From Verrucomicrobiia bacterium (lineage in GTDB: Bacteria; Verrucomicrobiota; Verrucomicrobiae; Limisphaerales; JAKPVM01), in NCBI GenBank assembly GCA_026417275.1, contig JAOADO010000038.1, forward strand, positions 422 through 12,558: 12,137 nt of DNA. Reading direction: 5' to 3'. The notes beneath the pieces are model-generated. The model saw nothing but the letters and a program-made list of their open reading frames with translations. It was not told where the DNA came from and ran no database searches. Below, one piece after another: positions 1-5,698 of the stretch. Position 1 is the first letter of the stretch, and every line of letters begins with the position of its first letter. The position numbers were made by a program, and so were the translations under genes.

Positions 1-68
1 GTTATTAGACCGATGAGACCAATAACAATGACCGTTACTGCAAGAATTATTGCCTGTTTTTTCTTCAT
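1..68 (-). CDS. N-terminus of membrane-anchored protein, probable DUF4340-type partner of the ABC cassette (partial)
   Basis: Only the first 22 codons are present; the gene runs off the left edge. The visible peptide starts MKKKQAII and continues as a hydrophobic stretch (Leu, Ala, Val, Ile, Gly) after a short lysine cluster, which is a typical inner-membrane anchor or signal sequence. The start is well supported: an excellent Shine-Dalgarno site lies just upstream on the minus strand. The gene begins 27 bp after the stop of the GldG-like gene and on the same strand, so it is the fourth gene of that operon. In many Bacteroidota, PVC and other genomes the order is ATPase, permease, GldG-like protein, then a DUF4340 protein with one N-terminal helix. 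The DUF4340 identity is inferred from this order and not from the sequence. Confidence 0.6.
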   Translation of the reverse strand, partial: MKKKQAIILAVTVIVIGLIGLI

Positions 69-74
69 TGTTTA

Positions 75-82
75 CCCCTCCT
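75..82 (-). promoter_or_regulatory. Strong ribosome binding site of the partial leftmost gene
   Basis: The minus strand reads AGGAGGGG, with the AGGAGG core ending 8 nt before the ATG at 68. This is a near-perfect anti-SD match and fixes the start of the truncated gene. Confidence 0.8.
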
Positions 83-95
83 GAATACTAAAAGT

Positions 96-1979
96 TTATT
101 TTGCGGCTCTTTGTTTTTGGTTATATAAAGCCACTCCAAGTCCGAAGAGGCTTACAAGCAGTGGCATTCCGGCAATGTTAAGCCACTTGACTGTGCTTTC
201 TAAAGAATCGACTTCTTTTCTTAACTCTTTGCGAACCTCTTTTAATCTGCGAGCGGTTTGGGCTTCGACTTCGCGGAGTTTCTTTAATTCAGCCTTTTGT
301 TCTGGCGAAAGAATGAAGCGCTGATTTCCTTCTTTCTTTGCCTGTAGCTCATTGATTTTGCGTTGAGTGTTTGCGCGTTCTTCTTCGAGTTTTTTGATTT
401 CCTCAAGGAATTTAGATTCCGCTTTTGCTTGGATGTCGCGGATTCTGGTGAATGGGCGGTTCACGGTGGCGCGGCTTCGTGCGTTGATAAGGTTTTCATC
501 GCCGCTTAACATTTCAACAAGGTTCTGGACAAGTGAGAGGTTGCCGCTGTGGGGCATCATTATACGATGTCCGAAGAAGTTTTGTACATCAACACTGAAT
601 TGGTCATGCAACCAATCGGAATCAGCAAATATATAAACTACGTTGTCTTTTGACGATTCTTTCAGATAATCCTCTTTTTTTACCTCCTCTTTTTTATCTT
701 TATTGTCATTGTCTTTTGAGTCTTCTGGTTTGCCATTCGGGAATGCGGTTTTGAATTTGCCAGAAAGTCTGACAGCAATATTGTATTCTTTCCCTGAGGC
801 TTTGAAGTCTTTTGCGACCTGTTCGCTTGCTAAGCGCGCCATGAAACCATCAACCAGTTGGGAGTCTGTGGACGTTTTTAATAGAACATCCATTTTCAAT
901 CCTTCGACCGGCGTGCCTGTTATAGCACCGCAAAATGGGAAGAGTAAATTATCAAGTTGGGCGAAGAATATTTCGTCTCCTTTCATATTGGGACGCGAGA
1001 GTGCGGTTACGAGGTGGGCGACTTTTGGATGATATCGTGGACTGCGGCATTGCATGTCAACGATTACTTTTGATGTATCCATGTCTAATCCCCATGCTTT
1101 TAAAAGTTTATCGAGATTGGAACTTGGTTGTTGAGCTCCGCCCCCCATTGGATTTGATTGGCTATCCATCACGCTTACAGGGTCAATACATGCAATAAGT
1201 TTTCCGCCTCTCAAGACAAACTGGTCAATCGCGAACTGTGTTTTTTCTGAGATATTTTTGGGGTGCAGGACAATGAGTAGTTTTATGTCGTCGTCGATTT
1301 TTTCGGTATCCGCGTCAACTTTTTTAACTGTAAAGTCGCGTTGTAATTCGCTCAAAAATATCCATGGGTCCTGGCGTTCCTGTCCCGGACGCGGCATGAA
1401 TGGGCTTGCTTGCTGACCGAATATTGGCAGAGAACTCATTATTCCGATAACTGGACGTTCTGGATTAACGACGCGGGAGATAGCGCGTGCCAATTCGTAT
1501 TCAAGCAGTCTTTCCCGTTCCGGGGCTAAATAAGGAATAGCAAATTTTTGGTCAAGGCATGACACTGCGAGCCCAAATCGCACTGAAGTTGTTGGTGTCA
1601 ATTGCTGTGGTTCAACGCCATCTGCGTTTGCGGCGTCTTCGGCGTCAGTATCTGGTTGTGGGTCATATTTTTCTATTGTTATTTTGCCTTTTGCGGCTTG
1701 TTTGAATTCTGCAAGCAAATCCTCGACCCTCTGCGCGTAGTTTTTCAAAAAAACCGGTGTTTCTTCACCGCGTGTGAAGTAGAATCTAATTTTTACTGGT
1801 GTGTCTAGTTTAGAGAGAATCTTCTTTGTCCCGTCTGAAAGCGTATAAGCCTTCTCGTCGGTTAAATCCATTCGTAATCGCCATGCACCAAAAATAAAGT
1901 TGATGGCGATGAGCAGTATAAGTATGCCAACTACACCGATTGTAGAGTATAACAGCGTTTCAATGTTTCTGTTTTTCAT
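96..1979 (-). CDS. GldG-family ABC transporter auxiliary protein (ABC_transp_aux), 627 aa
   Basis: This is the extracytoplasmic auxiliary component of an ABC-2 type exporter, of the GldG family. The N-terminus has one membrane helix (about residues 11-31). The family hallmark RLRMDLTDEKAYTLSDGT follows (about 34-51), then the PVKIRFYFTR segment that opens the first periplasmic domain. The segment around 'VLRGGKLIACIDPVS' matches the ABC_transp_aux core. A charged Asp/Lys/Glu-rich linker lies near residues 412-445, a strongly charged coiled coil covers about 520-596, and a second helix (about 599-619) precedes the basic C-terminus, so both ends are membrane-anchored. A GAGG site 9 nt upstream supports the ATG. 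The gene lies 26 bp after the permease gene. In gliding Bacteroidota GldA/F/G serve gliding and type IX secretion, but no other gliding gene is visible here. The substrate is unknown. The family call is firm, the role is not. Confidence 0.9.
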   Translation of the reverse strand: MKNRNIETLLYSTIGVVGILILLIAINFIFGAWRLRMDLTDEKAYTLSDGTKKILSKLDTPVKIRFYFTRGEETPVFLKNYAQRVEDLLAEFKQAAKGKITIEKYDPQPDTDAEDAANADGVEPQQLTPTTSVRFGLAVSCLDQKFAIPYLAPERERLLEYELARAISRVVNPERPVIGIMSSLPIFGQQASPFMPRPGQERQDPWIFLSELQRDFTVKKVDADTEKIDDDIKLLIVLHPKNISEKTQFAIDQFVLRGGKLIACIDPVSVMDSQSNPMGGGAQQPSSNLDKLLKAWGLDMDTSKVIVDMQCRSPRYHPKVAHLVTALSRPNMKGDEIFFAQLDNLLFPFCGAITGTPVEGLKMDVLLKTSTDSQLVDGFMARLASEQVAKDFKASGKEYNIAVRLSGKFKTAFPNGKPEDSKDNDNKDKKEEVKKEDYLKESSKDNVVYIFADSDWLHDQFSVDVQNFFGHRIMMPHSGNLSLVQNLVEMLSGDENLINARSRATVNRPFTRIRDIQAKAESKFLEEIKKLEEERANTQRKINELQAKKEGNQRFILSPEQKAELKKLREVEAQTARRLKEVRKELRKEVDSLESTVKWLNIAGMPLLVSLFGLGVALYNQKQRAAK

Positions 1980-2005
1980 GGTTCACATCCTCAAGGTTGA
2001 AAGGT

Positions 2006-2764
2006 TTAATGACCGGCTCTGAGGTTTCGGATTACTATACTTGTTGTAAAAAGCCCGAATATTATTATTGATATGAAGAATGCGATGTCACGGAAGTCCA
2101 GTAAACCGCGTTTAAAACTGTCAAAATGAGGCATTACGCTGAAGGAGGCAATAACGTCGATTATCACTTGCGGCAGATAATTTTGAATCAAATCTGTGAC
2201 TGGCGGGAAACCGCATAGTATCAGAAAAAGGCAGATAACCACTGAAAGGATGAAACTGACGACCTGGTTTCGAGTCATTGCGGATGTCATTGTGCTTATG
2301 GCGAGATAAGAGCCACCAAGGAGAAAACTGCCTATGTAGGCGCACAGGATGACGCCGTTGTCGGGATTGCCAAGATAGTTAACAGAAATGACAACCGGGA
2401 AAGTGAAAAATAGCGCGACTCCAAGGAATATCCAGGAAGCGATAAATTTACCGATGATTGCTTCCCACGCAGTTATTGGCATGGTCAACAATAATTCGAT
2501 TGTTCCCAATCGCCTTTCTTCTGCCCACACTCCCATGCCTGCAGCTGGGACGAGCACAAGATACAGCCATGGATGCCAGTAGAAGAACCAGAACAGGGAG
2601 GCCTCGCCACGCTCTAATATGCGTCCAATCATAAACGTAAACAGCCCTGTCATTAACAGGAATATGACGATGAACACATACGCCACAGGTGAGGTGAAGT
2701 AGCCTCCAAGTTCGCGTTTTGCAATTGTCCAGATGTTCGATAATGAAGAATTCAGGTTGTTCAT
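2006..2764 (-). CDS. ABC-2 type transporter permease (GldF-like), 252 aa
   Basis: This is the integral membrane subunit that pairs with the ATPase encoded just upstream. Six hydrophobic segments can be read at about residues 28-48, 57-80, 103-130, 137-162, 168-192 and 228-246. The cytoplasmic coupling motif EERRLGTIELLLTMPIT (82-98) is the conserved signature of GldF/NosY-like ABC-2 permeases. The length is normal for the family. The start codon overlaps the ATPase stop as ATGA (2761-2764), which indicates translational coupling, and its own AGGAGG lies 7 nt upstream inside the ATPase coding sequence. The C-terminus ends RNLRAGH. The transported substrate cannot be deduced. Confidence 0.93.
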   Translation of the reverse strand: MNNLNSSLSNIWTIAKRELGGYFTSPVAYVFIVIFLLMTGLFTFMIGRILERGEASLFWFFYWHPWLYLVLVPAAGMGVWAEERRLGTIELLLTMPITAWEAIIGKFIASWIFLGVALFFTFPVVISVNYLGNPDNGVILCAYIGSFLLGGSYLAISTMTSAMTRNQVVSFILSVVICLFLILCGFPPVTDLIQNYLPQVIIDVIASFSVMPHFDSFKRGLLDFRDIAFFISIIIFGLFTTSIVIRNLRAGH

Positions 2765-3723
2765 TTTACAGCCTCCTGTTTTGTGTCTGGAATTGTTATG
2801 CTACGGAAAACTTCGTCGAGTCTGCCTTCGTCTGTGTGTAATTCTGCGATTTTCCACTGTTGTTGAACGGCAAGGTTTCCAATTGCCTGTGCAAGGGCGC
2901 CGTTTTCCAAGTTGGGACGCGGGTAGACACGGATGCAGGCTGAACCGTTTGTGTTGATTATTGAGGCGCGTTTTGCACATGGAAGTTCAGAAAGTTTTTG
3001 CACAACAACTTCCGATGGGGCATCAAGAATTTTCACCAGGACTGTGCCGGCAAGTTCAGAGCGCATTTTTAGTTCATCCGGTGTTCCATTTGCCACTATT
3101 TTGCCATGGTCAATTATTATTGCTCGCGTGCACACTGCTTCGACTTCTTCGAGAATGTGTGTGGAAAAGATGATAGCCTTCTTTTCTCCCATCCGTTTTA
3201 TTAATGTTCTTACCTCGTGTTTTTGGTTTGGGTCGAGCCCATCCGTTGGCTCATCCAGGACAAGCACTGGCGGGTCGTGGATGATTGACTGCGCAAAGCA
3301 TGTTCTGTGTCTGTAACCTTTTGAGAGTGTATCAACGCTTTGGTTAACCACTGCTTCAAGGAAGCACATTTCGATGACTCTGTTAACCGCTTTTTTCTTT
3401 GCATCGCCTCGCAACCCGCGCAGTTCAGCAACGAAATTCAGAAATCCGTATACGCTCATGTCTGTGTATGCCGGTGCGTTTTCTGGCAAATAACCGAGCA
3501 ATTTTTTGGCTTCGATTGGATTTTCCTGGATGTCGTGTTTCCCGATTACAACCGTTCCTTCGGTTGGGGGGATGAAGCCGGTTATCATGCGCATTGTTGT
3601 GGATTTTCCGGCGCCGTTTGGTCCAAGAAATCCGAGGACTTCTCCGACTTCCACATTGAAACTAACGCCATCTACAGCCCTTTTTGGACCGAATGACTTT
3701 GCAAGATTTTTAACCTGTATCAT
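2761..3723 (-). CDS. ABC transporter ATP-binding protein (GldA/NatA-like), 320 aa
   Basis: This is the nucleotide-binding subunit that energises the adjacent permease at the inner membrane. All motifs are intact in the 320-aa form. The Walker A is GPNGAGKST (34-42) and the Q-loop region reads YLPE with Glu at the usual Gln place (81), common in this subgroup. The signature is LSKGY (133-137), the Walker B VLVLDE (153-158), and the D-loop GLDP and H-loop His189 follow. A C-terminal extension of about 80 residues after the core is typical of GldA-like proteins. The reading frame also offers a TTG two codons upstream (3729). ATG at 3723 is preferred because GGAG (3732-3735) is 8 nt from it but only 2 nt from the TTG, and MIQVKNL fits the family N-terminus. 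It is the first gene of the operon, behind a long AT-rich spacer. Confidence 0.95.
   Translation of the reverse strand: MIQVKNLAKSFGPKRAVDGVSFNVEVGEVLGFLGPNGAGKSTTMRMITGFIPPTEGTVVIGKHDIQENPIEAKKLLGYLPENAPAYTDMSVYGFLNFVAELRGLRGDAKKKAVNRVIEMCFLEAVVNQSVDTLSKGYRHRTCFAQSIIHDPPVLVLDEPTDGLDPNQKHEVRTLIKRMGEKKAIIFSTHILEEVEAVCTRAIIIDHGKIVANGTPDELKMRSELAGTVLVKILDAPSEVVVQKLSELPCAKRASIINTNGSACIRVYPRPNLENGALAQAIGNLAVQQQWKIAELHTDEGRLDEVFRSITIPDTKQEAVK
2772..2777 (-). promoter_or_regulatory. Ribosome binding site of the permease, inside the ATPase gene
   Basis: The minus strand reads AGGAGG 7 nt before the permease ATG. It lies within the last codons of the ATPase gene, next to the ATGA stop/start overlap. 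Confidence 0.75.
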
Positions 3724-3731
3724 GCGCAAAT

Positions 3732-3735
3732 CTCC
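3732..3735 (-). promoter_or_regulatory. Ribosome binding site deciding the ATPase start
   Basis: The minus strand reads GGAG 8 nt before ATG at 3723. It is only 2 nt before the alternative TTG at 3729, so it argues for the ATG. Confidence 0.55.
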
Positions 3736-3801
3736 GATTTTATTGTCTTCACATTGCTTGTTTAGCCTATTAATGGCTTTTAATATTTAAGCAGTTGCTC
3801 T

Positions 3802-3813
3802 CGCTTTAAAGCG
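3802..3813. promoter_or_regulatory. 12-bp perfect palindrome upstream of the ABC operon
   Basis: The sequence CGCTTTAAAGCG is a perfect dyad about 80 bp upstream of the ATPase start. It is the most GC-containing element in an otherwise AT-rich spacer. It could be an operator for a dimeric repressor or activator of the ABC operon. The function is inferred from symmetry and place only. Confidence 0.35.
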
Positions 3814-3860
3814 CAAAAACTTTTCTTTTATATTTTACAAATTTGTCAATATCCTTTTGG

Positions 3861-3897
3861 AATTTTTGACAATTTTTTTAAAAAATGTTCAAAAATT
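3861..3897. repeat. 37-bp imperfect AT-rich palindrome
   Basis: The left arm 3861-3878 and right arm 3880-3897 are inverted copies that match at 16 of 18 positions, centred on T3879. The two mismatched pairs are 3870/3888 and 3871/3887. The arms contain TTTTTGACAA and, on the other strand, TTTTTGAACA. There is no GC-rich stem, so it is not a standard terminator. It could be a regulator binding site or a cruciform-forming element between the two divergent genes. Confidence 0.6.
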
Positions 3898-3926
3898 TTT
3901 TAATATTTCTTTGAACGCTAATGGTT

Positions 3927-3932
3927 TATAAT
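3927..3932 (+). promoter_or_regulatory. Candidate -10 box for the recombinase gene
   Basis: The hexamer TATAAT is an exact sigma-70 -10 consensus, about 150 bp before the chosen start. No TTGACA-like box sits 16-18 bp upstream. The nearest similar hexamer, TTGAAC at 3911-3916, is only 10 bp away. The AT-rich setting makes chance matches likely. Confidence 0.25.
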
Positions 3933-4079
3933 TGGAATAAGGAAAAAAATCAATAATAACCCACGATATCTTTATTCATTTGTAGATTTTAAATTGATTC
4001 AGTAGATTTATGGAACATGTTATTTATCAAATAGTTATTATGCTTGAAAAGGATATTGAGAAAGAATAATTTACTTCAA

Positions 4080-5048
4080 ATGCGTAATGGTAGTGATAAT
4101 GAAAAATTATCGTCAGAAATAGACGAATTTGTTGAGCAATTTTGCAAACACCTTGCCACGGATAAGAATGCTTCTGAATATACGTACAGGAATTACAGAC
4201 ATGCGCTTCTGGATTTTATCGGATGGTTTAAAGAGCAAAACTCTCAAAAACCAGACTGGAAAGGGATAACGAACGACGATTTTCGCGGTTATCTTCGGCA
4301 TTTAAGCAAGCAAAATTTTTCAAAGGCGGCAATACAACTTAGATTCAGCGCGTTCAGGACTTTTTACAAGTTTTTGATTCGTCGTGGGTATTTGGCGCAC
4401 TCGCCATTAAGTGGTTTAACAATGCCAAAAACTTCGCGTTCATTGCCGAAGTTCTTGACTGTTGAACAGGTTTTCGAACTCCTCAGAGCCCCGTTAAAAG
4501 AACTCGAATCGTTACAGCAATCTGATGGAAAAACGGAACAAATTTCTGTGTGTTATCGCGATACAGCGGTTATGGAAACCCTTTATTCGTGCGGTCTGCG
4601 AATAAGTGAACTTTGTAATCTGAAGGTTCAGGACATTGATTTTAATGAACAGGTTGTCTCGGTTCGCGGGAAGGGAAAGAAGGAAAGGCTTGTGCCGATT
4701 GGAGCGCCTGCGGTTCGGGCAATATTAAAATACTGGGAAACTCTTCCTGCTCCGCCGTTGCCGGATGAACCGGTATTTTTTTCAAATCCAGAGAAACGAG
4801 CGCCAATGTATTCCCGTCTTGTCCAGATGCGTATAAAAAGGTATCTGGCTTTGGCGGGTTTAGACCCATCCATAACGCCCCACACTCTGAGGCACAGTTT
4901 TGCCACTCATATGCTTGACGCTGGCGCGGATTTGCGGAGTGTTCAAGAGCTTTTAGGGCATGCTCATCTGGTAACAACGCAGGTTTACACTCACATAACC
5001 ACGGAACATCTAAGAAGAGTTTATGATAAAACGCATCCAAGAGCGTAA
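4080..5048 (+). CDS. XerC/XerD-type tyrosine recombinase, 322 aa
   Basis: This is a site-specific recombinase of the phage-integrase family, most like the XerC/XerD proteins that resolve chromosome dimers at dif. The N-terminal core-binding (SAM-like) domain covers about residues 10-115, with the usual FVEQFCKHL...YTYRNYRHALLDF pattern. The catalytic domain carries the full set in this numbering: Arg174 (CGLRISEL), Lys198 (VRGKGKKERLVP), His268 and Arg271 (HTLRHSFATHM), His294 (LLGHAH) and the nucleophile Tyr303 (TQVYTHI). Compared with E. coli XerD there are about 13 extra residues before RDTAVMETLYS (about 142-156). TTG codons at 4044 and 4056 would give 334 or 330 aa. ATG at 4080 is chosen for codon type and family length, although no good SD precedes any of them. 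Lack of adjacent phage genes favours a housekeeping Xer over a mobile integrase. Confidence 0.9.
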   Translation: MRNGSDNEKLSSEIDEFVEQFCKHLATDKNASEYTYRNYRHALLDFIGWFKEQNSQKPDWKGITNDDFRGYLRHLSKQNFSKAAIQLRFSAFRTFYKFLIRRGYLAHSPLSGLTMPKTSRSLPKFLTVEQVFELLRAPLKELESLQQSDGKTEQISVCYRDTAVMETLYSCGLRISELCNLKVQDIDFNEQVVSVRGKGKKERLVPIGAPAVRAILKYWETLPAPPLPDEPVFFSNPEKRAPMYSRLVQMRIKRYLALAGLDPSITPHTLRHSFATHMLDAGADLRSVQELLGHAHLVTTQVYTHITTEHLRRVYDKTHPRA

Positions 5049-5107
5049 ATGCGAAATTCATAATTTGAGGGGACGTTTTGTTTATTTTTTTATAGCGGCA
5101 ATTATTC

Positions 5108-5599
5108 TTAGATGATGAGCAAACATTTTTTATAATCTGCTACGAAAAATTTTTTTCCTTTTTGGATAATTTTATGTCCTTCGCTTTCCAGTAGTTTTTT
5201 CTGATATTCAATTCCACCTGGATATTTGGGGTTTATTTCGCCCCCGCTTTTCAGTGTTCGCCAGTATGGGGTAGCGCATGTATTGTTGGAGGCTTTCTGT
5301 TCTTCTGCCGCATGAGCAGATAGCCATGCGAAAATTCCCGTTGTTATGGGACAACATATTGTTGCATGATGCTCTTTAGCGAGGAAAGCGCGGATTTCAT
5401 TTATTGTAATGATTTTTCCGAAAGGGATTTTGCGCATAATTTCATCAACTTCTACGGGCGCTGGAATGACAACAGTATCTCCGACCTTTCCTCCCCACTT
5501 TTCCCCTGTTTTTCCTGCCATTTTGGGGGTAATAGTCGCAATTTTGGGTAATCCTTTATTATCTGATAGTTTTTCCTGCCATGATTTTTTCTTTTTCAT
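5108..5599 (-). CDS. MGMT-family alkyltransferase-like protein without the acceptor cysteine, 163 aa
   Basis: This belongs to the O6-alkylguanine-DNA alkyltransferase DNA-binding family. The helix-turn-helix part VDEIMRKIPFGKIITINEIRAFL (51-73) and the C-terminal motif TPYWRTLKSGGEINPKYPGG (110-129), followed by a LLESEGH segment, are the recognisable blocks. The place of the usual PCHRV active site reads PYWRT (111-115), so the alkyl-accepting Cys is replaced by Tyr and the protein should not repair alkyl groups by self-transfer. Two cysteines (ICCPITTG, 82-83) sit elsewhere. The related alkyltransferase-like proteins bind damaged DNA and recruit nucleotide excision repair; whether that holds here is inference. 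The frame extends to a TTG at 5617, but ATG at 5599 gives the basic MKKKKSWQEKL start expected from relatives. There is no clear SD. It is convergent with the recombinase gene, 59 bp away. Confidence 0.85.
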   Translation of the reverse strand: MKKKKSWQEKLSDNKGLPKIATITPKMAGKTGEKWGGKVGDTVVIPAPVEVDEIMRKIPFGKIITINEIRAFLAKEHHATICCPITTGIFAWLSAHAAEEQKASNNTCATPYWRTLKSGGEINPKYPGGIEYQKKLLESEGHKIIQKGKKFFVADYKKCLLII

Positions 5600-5698
5600 T
5601 GTAAGACATGGTGTCAAATAATCATATATACATTAATTTTGAAAACCACAAAATAATTATTGCTTTTAGATTAACCGAAAGTTTTCCGTGCAATTTGA

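Larger units (their letters stand above)
3724..4079. promoter_or_regulatory. AT-rich divergent intergenic control region
   Basis: This spacer of roughly 355 bp separates the leftward ABC operon from the rightward recombinase gene. It is much more AT-rich than the genes, with long A and T runs at 3873-3885 and 3891-3901. No convincing gene was seen in it. A nine-codon frame starting at ATG 4040 ends at 4069 and has no ribosome binding site. Structured elements within it are listed separately: a 12-bp palindrome near the operon side, a 37-bp palindrome in the middle, and a possible -10 box on the recombinase side. Both promoters should lie here, but no canonical -35/-10 pair with proper spacing was found on either strand. 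Confidence 0.6.

Noticed and set aside
703..1198. Plus-strand open frames of 87-109 codons across the GldG-like gene
   Set aside because: They lie wholly opposite a well-supported 627-aa gene, lack ribosome binding sites and show no family motif.
3840..3920. dif site for the adjacent Xer recombinase
   Set aside because: The palindrome does not have the 11-6-11 layout of dif and does not resemble known XerC/XerD arms. Its symmetry is dominated by A and T runs.
3843..3932. A sigma-70 promoter using TTGACA (3866-3871) as -35 and TATAAT (3927-3932) as -10
   Set aside because: The boxes are 55 bp apart, and no -10-like hexamer sits about 17 bp after TTGACA. The minus-strand TTGACA (3849-3844) has a TATAAA only 11 bp downstream.
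4040..4069. Nine-codon frame (MLEKDIEKE) just before the recombinase, a possible leader peptide
   Set aside because: No ribosome binding site, no attenuator-like hairpins after it, and it overlaps possible upstream starts of the recombinase.
4642..5061. Minus-strand 139-codon frame opposite the recombinase
   Set aside because: It overlaps the catalytic part of an intact recombinase with all active-site residues, and its composition is that of a shadow frame.
5049..5107. Bidirectional terminator between the recombinase and MGMT-like genes
   Set aside because: There is a T-rich stretch but no GC-containing stem could be found beside it.
4080..5617. Mobile element or integron suggested by the tyrosine recombinase
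   Set aside because: No attachment-site repeats, cassette array, phage genes or tRNA were seen nearby; the gene fits a housekeeping Xer better.
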